Assembly (NCBI GenBank): GCA_020226215.1
Contig: CM035236.1
Location: 47,243,057 to 47,307,056, forward strand
DNA from: Sindora glabra
Lineage: Eukaryota; Streptophyta; Magnoliopsida; Fabales; Fabaceae
Direction: 5' to 3'
Length of the DNA stretch: 64,000 bases
Made by a program: the position numbers and the translations under genes. The notes under the pieces were generated by a model, which did not search any database, was not told the origin of the DNA, and saw only the letters and a program-made list of their open reading frames with translations. This document shows, piece after piece, positions 11,875-23,379 of the stretch (the first letter of the stretch is position 1; the number at the start of each line of letters is the position of its first letter).

Positions 11875-13335
11875 ATACAATAAAATTAAGGTAAAGATAA
11901 TGTAATTGCTAATACATTATCAGGAAGATATCTTGTTATCTCTATTTTGCAATCCAAATTGTTAGATTTTAAACACTTTAAAGATTTGTATAGGGATAAT
12001 CTTGATTTTATCATTATTTTTGAAGCATATGAAAAGAAATCGCTTAAGAAATTTTATAGGCAAGATAGGTCATGTGCCTAAAGGATCTCTTAGGGAATTT
12101 CTTATAAGGAGGGCTTATTGTGAATTCTTATAGGGCATTTTAGGATTAAAAAACTCTAAATATATTGAATGAGCATTTTTTTTAGCTTAACATGAAGCAA
12201 GATGTAAAAAAATGTTGTGCTAATTATGTCAAATGCAAGAGTTTTACCTTATGGTCTTTATAAATTACTTCTTATTCCTAGTGAACCTTGGATTAATATT
12301 TTTATGGATTTTGTGCTAAGTTTACCAAGAAAAAAAGAAGGGAAAGGATTCTATATTTGTTGTTCTTGACAAGTTTTCAAAGATGGCTTATTTTATATCT
12401 TGTCACAAGATGGATGATGTAACAAACATTGAAAATCTTTTCTTCAAGGAAGTTATGAGATTGCATCGAGTGCCAAGGAGCATTGTATTGGATAAAGATA
12501 CTAAATTCTTAAGTTAAATTTGGAAGGTTTTATGGGTTAATTTAAGGATAAAGTTGCTCTTCTTAGCAACTTAGCATCCTTAAATCGAGGGATAAATCGA
12601 GGTAGTAAATAGAAATTTAGGTATTTTATTACATTCTTTAATTCTAAAAAATTTATAAAGTTAGGAGGAATGCTTACCTCATGTAGAGTTTGCATATAAT
12701 AGAAATGTTCACTCCACTACTAACTTTTCCCCTTTTGAAATTATTTATGGCTTTAATCCTTTTACTCCTTTAGATTTAATGCCTTTTGCCTAATGATGAG
12801 AGCTTAAGTTTAGATAGGAAGAGGAAAGCAAATGTGGTTTGCAAGTTATAGGAGCAAGTCAAGTTAAACATTGAGAAAAATATGAAACAATATGTCAAAC
12901 AAGCTAACAAAAGGTGGAAAAAAGGTTGTCTTCCAGCTAGGAGATTAGTAATGGATCTATATAAGAAAAAAATGATTTTTAACTCAAAGAAAGAGCAAAT
13001 TACATCTAAGACGATATAATCCTTTTCAAGTAGTGGATAAGATCAATGAAAATGTTTATAAATTAGATTTATCAGGTGAGTATAATGTTAGTGCCTTTTT
13101 TAATGTTGTTAACCTTTCTTCTTTCGATGTAAAATTTGAATATTCAAGGATGAATCCTTTCAAAGAATGGAAGGATGATATGAATTCTAAGAAAGAAAAG
13201 GAGCTTTTACATTTATTGAAAAGGTCCAATAATGAGAGCTAAGGCTAAGAAGATCAAAGAGAGACTTTAAAAGCTTATGGAGAGAGTTTGGACGCATGAA
13301 GAAGCAAAGTTAGATGAGCTTGGATTTTTTATATT
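11875..13335 (+). pseudogene. Gypsy integrase and polyprotein C-terminus relic
   Basis: It resumes with GKDNVIANTLSGRY, the spacer between RNase H and integrase. The HHCC zinc region is partly recognisable near 12200 (MKQDVKKCCANYVKCKSF), with one cysteine apparently lost. The catalytic core shows MDFVLSLPR near 12305, RVPRSIVLDKDTKFLS near 12460 and IEVVNR near 12600, so the D, D and E positions are readable although stops intervene. HVEFAYNRNVHSTTNFSPF and YGFNPFTPLDLMPF follow. The C-terminal part has DKINENVYKLDLSGEYNV (13036-13090) and, after a frameshift, GPIMRAKAKKIKERL near 13225. No chromodomain was recognised. Confidence 0.88.
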
Positions 13336-13865
13336 TTAGCTTTGGTTGATTTTGTGTGAGTACTAGAGAAATAATCTCTAAATTTGATTTTGTATTCAAA
13401 TATTCAAATATAATACTTGAGTTCTTGTAGATTTGTACTTAGTACATGAGTAGTGTACTTAAGTACTTTAAGTCTATTGCACGCCTAAGTGTTTATTGCC
13501 TTGTTTCTTGTTATTTAAGAAATTATTATGATTTTTACTAGTTTGGCCTATTATTTGACACTTTATTTTGGATGATTAATTGTTTTAATTAGCTTTATAA
13601 ATAGGGCCTAATTTGTTTAATTAGAGTCTAATCAAATTGGTTAACTTTTTGAATTTGAGAATCTATTTGAGGAAAGTTATTCCTTGTTATTACCACTTTT
13701 TAGCATTTATGAATTTGAAAACTTAGAGAGCTTTTCATTCTAATAATTCTAGAAAGAACTTTAGACTTATTAATATTGATTCAACTTTTATGACGTCAAA
13801 TCACATTTACTAAAGGATCAATATCCTTTATGGTGTGATCTCTTCTCACTAATTCTTTTCATTCT
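13336..13865 (+). repeat. Right gypsy LTR (approximate limits)
   Basis: It is the partner of 4136-4655, sharing GTGAGTACTAGAG, GCCTAAGTGTTTATTGCC, TAGTTTGGCCTATTATTTGAC and a TCACTAATTCTTTTCA end. Homology between the two copies begins upstream, inside the polyprotein end (13180). The stretch 13866-13944, before copia A resumes, has no match after the left LTR. It may be LTR end or filler sequence. Confidence 0.68.
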
Positions 13866-13944
13866 TTTTCTTTTATGAAGTGTGGCATAATTATCCTTCT
13901 TTTTAAAAATGTGATTCTAAGATTTAGGATGATCTAACCTTAAA

Positions 13945-14086
13945 AATTCACATTAACCTTTACCCAAAACATCATAGGTATTTTCATTTTGAATAAAAGA
14001 GCACAAGAAATGTCCATTAAATGGTAATTTTTTTTAGCTACTTTATTTTACTATGGAGTAACTGGATAAGAATATTGATGAATAAT
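13945..14086 (-). pseudogene. Copia A integrase, middle piece
   Basis: On the minus strand this short island reads HQYSYPVTP, NKVAKKNYHLMDISCALLF and KMKIPMMFW, matching the segment of copia integrase that normally reads HQ...TPQQNGVAERKNRHL...FW. It is bounded on the left by the gypsy insertion and on the right by the MITE. It links the integrase core at 16217-16500 to the C-terminal part at 3800-3996. This piece proves that all three blocks belong to one element. Confidence 0.85.
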
Positions 14087-14197
14087 GGCATAGTTTTTAA
14101 AATTGAATTAGTCATTAAACTGGGTAGAACACTAGTTCATTAGTTCAACCACTAGTTTACTAGTTGAACCAATTTTAACTTTAAAAATATAAATTAT

Positions 14198-14828
14198 TGT
14201 TAGGAATTCGGATTATCACATGCAGCGGAATTTTAAATTTTGATCCGAATTCTACCTAGGATCCATGCAAAAAGCATGAGTCAATGATTAGGGTTTTACC
14301 TATTGGGCACTCGTGTTTCTACTGATCAAAACTTGAGAGCGGATGAATCAAACTCCGGCCGGAAGGTACAGCGTCTCTACGGTATCCACACAGAGTGAAC
14401 AACAACCTCTCACCCTCCACGCGTCTGCTAGGATGCGTTTTTCTCTCTAAGAATTAGGATTGGATGTTTTCTGAGTGATTTAGGGTTTATATGGAAGCTT
14501 AAAACGTGATTATTAAGTGCTGCCCTCAAGTCCCTTTTTATAGAACTTAGGCAAGCCATAATCCTAGTCCTACTAGGATAATGCTTCTAAAATCCTAATC
14601 AAACTTAACAACTCATCTTATCCTTATCCTAGAGATAATGGGAAGAGATAAGACTTATCTATTAATTATCTAATATTAGATAATAATATTATCTCATAAT
14701 ATAAATATCTTAATATTAGATAATTGCATATAGTTATCAAATATCAAAATAATATTATCTCATAATATATTTATATAATATCTGATAAGATAATTACTTG
14801 ATATTACTTTAATATCAAATAATATCAC

Positions 14829-14882
<54 letters not shown>

Positions 14883-15879
14883 GTGAATTTATTATTCTTA
14901 ATAATATATATGCACGAAAATAAGTCCAATTAATTGGATATTAATATAATTAAAGTCCAATTAATTATTGTCTTATTCCTACTCCTTTTGTGTGACCCTG
15001 TAGGTTCTTACTACGTTGACAATGACTTATTATTGAGCCATAGATAGCGAGCGGTATCTAGCAATACATCACTGCCACTCAAGTAGTAAGAATGTCTGTG
15101 ATTTGACATCCACCTAATACATGATCAACATTTTACATCATAACCCTTTTGTAATAATATCCAAATTGAACTGGAGGCATGGAATGTGTCATCCTCGTTA
15201 ATGTTCAATTTATATTTCTTGATACTGAGTAGACTTAAAATAAATAATTAATATCACATATTAATTCAACTGAGCATGGCCATGCATTTCTAAGTCTCAC
15301 TCAATCAAGGGGCCCAAGGATATTTCTCTTTTATACAAGAGTAACAAAATCCCATTTACATCACTCACTTCCCTCTGCATGATTTATGACACACCCAATC
15401 AATGCCCTACTTGTCACCTAATTAAAGGTGACATAGGACAATATTAAAGTGGGTAATTCCTCATGTAGGGAACCGTAGTGACTTCAGGTCAAAGGTTTAT
15501 GCGTAGTTGTGATCATATGAGAATAACTTATGACACGTTTATCCATGCAATATTCTCATAGTGGGTCAGTCCAGTACATTGTTCACTAGCAATGTACTCA
15601 TGTATTGATTTGATATCACATATCCATGATTCGTAATCATCAGTCACTATACATGCTAGTCTCGATGTATTATTACTATCCTTTTTCATAATAATACTTG
15701 ACTAGGGGCATTTTAGAAATAGCAAAGCTATTCCAAGGATAATTATTATATTAAGTTATAAATTGCGCATAATAATAATAAAAACAAAATATAATAATTA
15801 AATTGCCTAAAATAAAATATAATACATTGAGTATAACTCTAATCATCTTATATGATTGGTTCTAGAACACACACCAACA
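14198..15879. mobile_element. Solo LTR with target duplication ATTAT, nested in MITE
   Basis: It begins TGTTAGGAATTCGG and ends CACACCAACA, giving TGTTAG-type and CCAACA-type LTR ends, with ATTAT at 14193-14197 and 15880-15884. The 1682 bp hold no coding frame. Base composition is higher in GC than the surroundings at 14330-14440 and 14990-15130, like LTR regulatory or leader sequence. A TA microsatellite lies at 14831-14878. The termini and 5-bp duplication are those of LTR elements; I favour a copia family but no internal domain is present to decide. Orientation was not determined. Confidence 0.82.
14831..14878. repeat. (TA)n microsatellite
   Basis: About 24 TA units in the solo LTR, in a stretch already rich in AATATTA-type words. 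Confidence 0.95.
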
Positions 15880-16216
15880 ATTATATATATACATTAATAA
15901 TATCTATTTAAAGTAATAAAATATAAGTGATACAACAATAATTTATGTTAGAAATAATTAAAAAAATACAAATTCAATTGATAAGAAATTGTAAAAGTAT
16001 TACATTTTAATTGTTGTAAAATTATAAAAATTTTATTTTTTAAAAAATTTAAAAATTTGGTCTAGTTCAATGGTTTTAATCAATTTTAGCCAATTCTAGC
16101 TAGTTCCCATTTATTCACATATGTTTCTAGTCCAAAGACCTTAATTGGACTAGCTTGCTAGGCAATTCATTGATTTATTGATCCTACAGGCTAGTTCAAT
16201 TCAATTTTCAAAACTA

Positions 16217-17020
16217 GGAATAATACCATGCTTGGATAAATATGAAGAGAAAAAATATATTCTTTAGCATTTTACTTTGCAAGTTTTATATAGAAATGTG
16301 AAACTAGTTCATAATTTTAGTATGAAAGACACAAAAAATAACAAATAATTCATATCAATTTTTCATGAAATAAAGCTAAGCAAATCTTGAATGATCATAA
16401 AAAAAAGTAACAATACCAATAACTAAGTTTTGTCACAACTGGACATGAACCCAAACATGAAAGTGAACTAACTTAAAAAAGGATGTAACATATTTATTAT
16501 CTTCAGGAAAAAAAATGATGGACGATATTGTTTAGCAAACTAATATAATTAACAATTGAAATGTGAAATAAAACTTAGACCAAGCACAATTTCTTTAAAA
16601 ATGTTGAGGAAGAATGACCTAAAGAGAAATGCAATTGATATGGAATGATGGTAGTAATAGTAGCAGTATGTCGAGGAACTTTTTCATCAAAAATGTATAG
16701 GCAACCAAATTCATATCCTCTACTAAAATTTTTCTTCATCAAAAGAACTTTAAAAATACAATACTCAAGAAGGAAGAAAACATCACAATTACAAGTATGC
16801 ATTATTTGACTAATAAAAAGTAAGTTGAAGAGGAATTTAGAAAGGCATAAAATATTAAAGAAGGAAATATCAAGGGTAATATTTACTGCACCACTTTCAA
16901 CAATTAAAGTAGTAGACCTATTAGTTATAGTAACATAAGAAGAAGAAGAAGAAGTTTGGAAAAAAGACAAGATACCTCATGATCCATCATATGACCAATT
17001 ACTCATCTAGATTAGGAATT
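16217..17020 (-). pseudogene. Copia A protease, GAG-pre-integrase and integrase core
   Basis: The longest open stretch is 16575-16970, read leftward: SSSSSYVTITNRSTT, ILCLSKFLFNLL, TCNCDVFFLLEYCIFK, GCLYIFDEKVPRHTAT and YQLHFSLGHSS, typical of the protease to GAG-pre-integrase part of copia polyproteins. Below 16500 the integrase core follows in fragments: FFKLVHFHVWV, TFFYDHSRFA, LYFMKN and YELFVIFCVFHTKI, then NAKEYIFSLH near 16240. The protease DSGA motif upstream (near 17010) is no longer clear. Several stops interrupt the core. It joins the small block at 13945-14086 once the MITE is ignored. Confidence 0.88.
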
Positions 17021-17806
17021 AGAAAGACATATAGTGAGATTACCTATTTGAATTATAGTTATAGTGGATTAAGTGCGTGGCGATTACCAAGAGGTTTGGA
17101 ATTTTATATATTCAATATACTCCCTATTAAAAATACTTATAATATATTATTGACCATCTATGTCTAAGTTTGGATCAAATATTTCTCCATCCATCAAAAG
17201 CAACTATGAAAAACAAGGCTTAGTTTTTTTACTCCCCCTCATCTAAATCCTTGATATTTAGATCATAATTAGAATTATCAATAGCCATGATAGGAAGACT
17301 AACAAAAAAATCTCCTAATTGTTAAGGGAAAAAAACATAGGGTTCAAAGTCACAAAAAACCAACCATATAAGGAAGTCTAAAATTCACTACAAAAGCTAC
17401 CAAAAAATTCCTGTCACTGAAAACAACCACACACACAACCATTTCCTTCTACATATAGGCCTTACATGCCATCACAAATCATGCGTGTGTCACCCACCCA
17501 CCTCTTAGACAAATTCACTGTTCTTGAATTTACACACTTATCAACTTAGATCTTGAAAATAATCCTTAGTTCCTCCTCAACTACATAGGATAAACCTATG
17601 ATACCTATAAAAGTGTTAAAAAATAAATGCCTATATTTGAGTTTTTTTTCCAAAGGTGACCTTACTCCATTGCCATAGTAGTAATGATCTAGTCATGCAT
17701 AAAGGAAAAAAAGGGGGAAAGAAAGAGAGGGAAAGAAGAAAAAGATAGTTTTTTCTTATTCAGGTAGGAAAAAGATACCTAGGTTTACTAAGCTCTAGAT
17801 ATCATA
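17021..17806 (-). pseudogene. Copia A 5' region: probable gag remnant and PBS-like site
   Basis: This stretch lies where copia A gag should be. I see no clear UBN2 or zinc-knuckle motif. The minus strand has partially open frames (AIDNSNYDLNIKDLDEG near 17280), but nothing decisive. At 17790-17804 the minus strand reads TGATATCTAGAGCT, similar to the initiator-tRNA-Met primer-binding site TGGTATCAGAGC used by most plant copia elements. If real, the 5' LTR of copia A starts at about 17807 and runs right. Confidence 0.45.
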
Positions 17807-18645
17807 TTAAGATAGAGTGGTTTCTAAAGTTATGCTGAGCAATGAACTAGAAACATCTATTTGAAATAGAATATGTACAAGAATAAGGTTATAATAAATC
17901 TAAGACTTATTTAAGCCCGTAACTTATACTAGTTATTTACTAATAATAGTCATAAATGAATTAAAATAGATCTTTAGTATAAAAATAAGTACTACAAAGG
18001 GTAAATGTAAACTCTCATGACTTATTTTACTTCACGTCTAATTTTGTGAATTATATTTGAAAAAGAATTTGATTTAAAGAGGTTATCTCCATTGAATGCG
18101 AAAAGCCAAGATATAATATTCAAATACCTGTAATGGATTCCTCTTTTATATAAAAAGGGATTACATATGACAAAAGATGACTATAATTTTAAATCGCACG
18201 AGTCACATTTAATGAATGAAATTACATTTGCACTTATAAAAAAAAGAATGAAGAATTTGCTCTCACAAAGATTTAATTGAGAAATCAAATTCAAATATAT
18301 TAAAATTGTCAAATGTCTTTCCTATTTCTAAAATATATTAATTGAAAATTTAAAGTATAATATTAGCTTATAAACTTCTTCAATAACTACATAATTCAAT
18401 CGAATATAATTTATACTTAAATTCTAATATAAAATAAATTTAAATTTAATCTATTTTCAGCGTAAATTAATTTCATATTCTTACCCACTGCATATATTCA
18501 TCTCATGAACTAAAGAGCCAGGGTTTCATTTCCCTTAATAGGGTGTAAGTAAACAATACTATGATATACACATGTAAATATATGCTAGGTATAGTTTCTA
18601 ATACTTAATAATGAGTTAATAGTAAGCTTTTTATGTGTGCAAGTT

Positions 18646-18704
18646 GTGTGTGTGTGTGTGTGTGTGTGTGAGAAAGAGAGAGAGAGGGAGAGATATATAT
18701 ATAT
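18646..18704. repeat. Compound (TG)n(AG)n(TA)n microsatellite
   Basis: A run of TG repeats passes into AG repeats and then TA repeats within about 60 bases. The minus-strand frame across it is low-complexity and not a gene. Confidence 0.95.
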
Positions 18705-18930
18705 ACTTGGTTTGTGCACACGTGGTTCTCTTTGCATGAATAAGTATGTTTGGTTTCTATGGGTAATTCACAATAAATTATAGATGTACATGCAAAAATG
18801 GCTAACATTTAATGATGAATGAGTAAGCATGCATGATTAGACACATTACCATGTATATGTCTACTTGATTAGAATCGTGAATTCATACATATTGGTAAGT
18901 TGTGGATGTGTAAGAATCCTAAGTTAAAGA

Positions 18931-19125
18931 TAATTTGTTTAAATGCCATTACTTTACCATACACTAGTATATGGAAAGTTTAATAATATATTATCTCTAC
19001 ATATTAAGAATGACTATGGTTAAAGAAACCGATTAGGGTAAAAGTTAAACCAAAACCATGGTTTAATAATTTGTTAAAGCACCATTACTTGACTATATAC
19101 TAGTGTTTGAAAAGTTTAAGAACAT
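18931..19125 (+). repeat. Diverged local duplication, about 138-bp spacing
   Basis: AATTTGTTTAAATGCCATT, then ACTAGTATATGGAAAGTTTAA (18931-18985), recurs in diverged form from 19069 as AATTTGTTAAAGCACCATT and ACTAGTGTTTGAAAAGTTTAA. It is probably an old tandem duplication. Confidence 0.65.
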
Positions 19126-19926
19126 TGCTATGGGTACTGAAAAAAAAAACCCAAATTCAATCTTAAATTTTAAATAATCATGCATCCACCATTTAATTTT
19201 AATATAGAATCACAATTATATTAAATTCAATAGTTATAATAGATTCGTACCAGCTTTTCAGCTCCTCGTTTTGGGTGATGCAACATTTTCCAAAGTTTAA
19301 TGATATAGTATGTCCACGTTAATATATGGAAGAATTTAAAATATAGAAGGATTCACCTTCATTATTTAGTTTGAGTATGGAAAAGGCTGATGCTTTAGGA
19401 ACACATAACATGTTCTATGTTTGAGCATCTTACTGGTTATGTTATCTGATTGAATGTATTCTTTGAGTTCATGATACTTAGTGTTTTGGTTTAGTTGGTT
19501 TTATGGGTTTTTTCCTTAAATTGTCGGGTGCAAGTTTTAATATACTAAAGGAGTAAAGAACTCATGCAATGGTGGTCCTTAGATTATTCTTTGTAGGAAT
19601 ATTTGAAGTCAAATATCTTCCTATAATGATAATTGGTGGTTAATATGGCAGCAAAGAAACCATTCTCAAAAAAAGTTTTCAATTGATATAATTTAAGAAA
19701 TAAATAATGTCAAATTTTTAATAAGAAAATAAAAACTAAACTTCTAAGGGTTACAAAAAGTAATATGTATAAGAATTTGGATGTAGGAATAAAAAATATA
19801 TCTTGGGAAAATTGGCAAGCTAGCAAATTTGTATGAGGGTAATAAATGAAATAGTATATAACTTCAATTCCATAGGATATAAATGACTAGATTGAGAGGT
19901 TAATTTGTGTTTAGTTAGTTTAAAGT

Positions 19927-20590
19927 CACTACGACAATTTAGAAATATATAGATGACAAAGTCTCAGTCATCTGTATAGACCTTTAGAGGTTTTATTTTT
20001 TTAAAAAAAAATTTAAAAACCTATACAAACGACATTTGTCGTTTGTATAAAGATATAGTTTATATAGAGAATGGTTATACAGATGACAAGGTCATTTGTA
20101 TAAATCTATAAAAATAGTAACTTGAAAAGACCTATACATACCACATTGTGGTTGTATAGCCCAGCTCTATATAGGCTACACTAACATATATAGACCACTC
20201 ATGTGGTTTATATAGAGCTGGGCTATATAAACCACAGCATGATCTGTATAAGTCCTAACATATATAAGTTACATGAGTGGTCTGTATAGAGCTGAACTAT
20301 ACAGACCACATTGTACTTTGCATAGACTTTCTTTATATAGACCACTGAGTCGGGCTATACAGACTACAATATCATCTATATAGGTCTTTAGCTACACAAA
20401 TCATGTTTGTTGTCTGTATAGATCTAGCCTATACAGACCACATGTCCTCCTAAATTTTGTGATTCAAAAAATTTTAAGAGGATTTATACAGATGATAGTG
20501 TGGTTTATATAGGCTAGATTTATACAGACCATATTGTAGTTTGTATAAATCTAGCTTATACAGATTATAAATGTAGTCTGTATACGTATA
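19927..20590. repeat. CACTA left terminal inverted repeat and subterminal array
   Basis: After the CACTAC end come many copies of 10-20 base words such as TATACAGACCACA, TATACAGATGACA and GTCTGTATAG, in both orientations. They form alternating hairpins, for example around GGGCTATATAAACCACA. In En/Spm these arrays are TnpA binding sites; that role is inferred here from position and repetition. Confidence 0.88.
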
Positions 20591-23204
20591 TATATATAAA
20601 ATATTTTAAACTCTATTTAGGTATTAATATCATTACTCATAGTGTAAAATTTTTTTCCTATTAAATCTTATTTTATATCATCAATGGAGAATTTGTTTTA
20701 TTTTTTTAAGTTATTTAATTATATAAAAACTAATCATTTAAAAGTAATTGTGTAATAAAAATTATTTCTAAGATAAAAATCATGAGTAAAAGTTTTTCAT
20801 TAAAAAATAATAATTAATTAGTATTATCAATTATGAAATATCAAATTATAATTATTTTTAAATTAATTATTTATAATTACCTTTTTTTAAAACTATTTCT
20901 TATATGAAATCATTTTAAAAGATATCTTATCATTTCAATCATCTTAAATTTCAGAGGAATAAATCAAAGTAAAAAATAAAATACTTTTAAAAATTATTTC
21001 AAATATAATTGATGACCATTATTATATTATATTAATGCATTAAAAAATTATGTTAATTAATATTTAATCATTAGATTTAGAAATAAAAATATTATTTTCA
21101 TTTTTTAGTCTAGCATTAATTTTGATTGTAAAGTTAGGGTTTCAAAGATTAAATTTGTATAAGTACCTTAAAAATATTAATAGCACAAACCTTTATTTAC
21201 CCTTAATGATTTGAATGAAAAATAATAAATAAGAAAGTAATTTAACTCAAAATATTTATTGAAATATATATATATATATATATATATAGGGTATCTCTAA
21301 AGTACATAGTGATAGAAATGATAATGAAGTAGAGTTGGAACATATTAACTTTTTTTAACACATATCTAATTATTGATGACAATATATCAACTTGTGTAAT
21401 ACCCTTTTATGAAGAATAATATTTGTGTCATCATGATATTTCAGAATGTTGCATAGGAGTTACAACTACTTAACATAATTTAAAAGATACATCGTTTATA
21501 ATGTACACTTTATTCTCTTCATTTTAATAATGTGATCAAATATTTTTACTTATAATAGGATAGAGGTTGATAAGTATCTCTTTATGATTATATTATCATT
21601 AAATTTATTTAACAAAATTGATTGATATATTTTTCATTTAGTATTGTATTTTAAATTTTTGAATTTAAAGAAAAGCTAATAGAGACATTTCTTCTTTTGA
21701 ATAGTATAAAAGCAAAATATACATTATTATTAAAAGATATATTGTTATCTTTATATATTATTTTAAATTCAATGGAATTATTAAGTATAGAAAAAAGTTT
21801 AGTCAAATAGAAATTTTTTTGTTTAATCATTTTTTTATTATTAATACAATATATAAAAACCTCTACTACAAATATATAGTAATCGAGGTTTTTTTTAGAA
21901 TAATTCCTTCATTAAGTTGAAGATCTAATTTAACTTAATTATTTTACTATATATCACACATTTCAATCCTTGTATCACATTTTAAAATTTTTTTAATTTT
22001 AAATGTAATTATAATTATAAAATAGATATTATGTAATGCTTTCATAATTTTTTTTATTAAATATTAAAACTAATTTTAAAAATAATTGAAATTTTGTTTA
22101 GGTTTATGTACGGTTCCACTTTTTTTTATCTATTTTTTTTATATATCTATCCTTATATTCACCTAACTATGTTTATATGTTAATATCATTGACATAAATG
22201 TATATATATGTAAAATAATTTCTATTGTAAAATAAACTTAATACAAACAAAATTTTTAATTTAGTCAATTAAGAATATATTTATTTTTCATGTTGTTTAA
22301 CTATATAGTTTACTTATTATTTCACTTTATTTTAATTGATCCGTTGCACATTTTTCTTTTTTATGTTATTTACTTTTGTTAATTACAATTGTAATGTAAA
22401 TATCTCTAGATCATAATAATATAATATAATATAATATAATATTTCACCAAAAAAAACTTTAAATATCTAAAAAATTTAATTGTCTATTTTTTTTTTAATT
22501 TTCTCTATTGTATGGTTTATTTTTCAATAAGTTTAAAATTTAATATAATTGGATTATTTTGATATATGTCATATCACTTAATTATTATGCCACATGTTCA
22601 AGGTTAAGTCATTTTAAATATAAATATATAATTATAAATAAATATAAGTAAATTAAATTCTAATACTTTGTACATTTTCTTTGCACATTTAAAATTAAGA
22701 CAATGTTTTAAAACCTGATCTAGCCATAAACCTGGCAAGACAAGCGGGTGAAAGTCATATCAATTTAACTGATTAAATTGGATGGTTAAACTAGTAAGAT
22801 GATTAACACACATATATATATTTGAAAAAAATTAGATCTACTTAATTTACGTATGTGTAATTTTTAAAATATAATAAATAAATATTAATTTTGTCATTAT
22901 AAAATAAAGTTTAAGTATTATCATTATACATACTAGAAAGCTACTTTTATAATTTTAAAATCTATTCAAACCAAATTTTAAGCGTAATTTAGTTGTGATA
23001 TTAAAATTATTAATTTATTAAAATACAGTAGGAAGTAGTATTAAAATTTTAGTTTTACAACAAAATTAGAAGTTTTTCCATGATTACAAACATTTAACAC
23101 AATTTAAATATATTTTAAAATATTAAAATTATACTTTATATATGTTTATAAAACATTTTAAATTTATTTTTATAAGTAGAGACAATATTTATATAAATGA
23201 AATG
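20591..23204. other. AT-rich CACTA interior, no gene
   Basis: Very AT-rich with short TA (21264-21288) and AATAT (22414-22443) microsatellites. The segment from about 22700 to 23165 starts ACAATGTTTTAAAACCTG and ends with a rough inverted match, so it may be a small MITE; no clear target duplication was found. No coding frame is credible. Confidence 0.55.
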
Positions 23205-23209
23205 CAATC

Positions 23210-23295
23210 CTTTGCATGAGTGGACGCCAGTATAATTGGCAAGTTAAAACTATAGCAAGTGAAGGGGTGTGGGTTCGAGGCTCCTCCACAATATT
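23210..23295 (+). repeat. tRNA-derived SINE-like head
   Basis: GCCAGTATAATTGGCAAG resembles an RNA polymerase III A box and GGTTCGAGGCTCC fits the B-box core (GWTCRANNC), spaced about 35-40 bases apart as in tRNA-derived SINEs. A region of higher GC content follows directly. No poly-A tail or flanking duplication was identified, so it may be only a fragment. Confidence 0.45.
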
Positions 23296-23379
23296 TTTTG
23301 GAGATTTAAGTCCTCTTAGAATGATGTGGCGTTCATGTGTTGAGCAAGGCGGGAAGGAGAGTGAGAAATAGGACGGGAA

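Larger units (their letters stand above)
3997..13944 (+). mobile_element. Ty3/gypsy LTR retrotransposon relic inserted in copia A
   Basis: A plus-strand gypsy element with two LTR-like repeats (about 4136-4655 and 13336-13865), a long leader, and gag, protease, reverse transcriptase, RNase H and integrase in the order typical of Ty3/gypsy. It interrupts the integrase coding region of copia A, whose frame runs up to about 3996 and resumes near 13945. The left end is unusual: a copy of the polyprotein C-terminus lies before the left LTR. Exact LTR termini and a target duplication could not be fixed; the edges given are where copia similarity stops. Many stops show it is dead. A 2.66 kb solo LTR later inserted at 9211-11874. 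Confidence 0.85.
14087..16216. mobile_element. hAT-like MITE split by a solo LTR
   Basis: The ends are inverted repeats: TAGTTTTTAAAATTGAATT on the left (from 14091) and, reverse-complemented, TAGTTTTGAAAATTGAATT on the right (to 16216). The flanks are TGAATAAT (14079-14086) and GGAATAAT (16217-16224), an 8-bp target duplication with one mismatch, as hAT elements make. Copia A integrase reads up to one side and resumes on the other. Without the nested LTR the element is about 440 bp and non-coding, rich in ACTAGTT- and GGTTCAA-like words. The superfamily call rests on duplication length and general appearance only. Confidence 0.72.
17807..19926. other. AT-rich region, possible copia A LTR, no gene
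   Basis: The first several hundred bases may be the copia A 5' LTR, judged only by position next to a PBS-like site; its partner was not found near 1-2500. The rest holds a compound microsatellite and a diverged local duplication, listed separately. No coding frame resembling a protein family was seen. Confidence 0.5.

Noticed and set aside
18605..18808. Open minus-strand frame with HTHTHT tract
   Set aside because: Produced by the TG/AG microsatellite.
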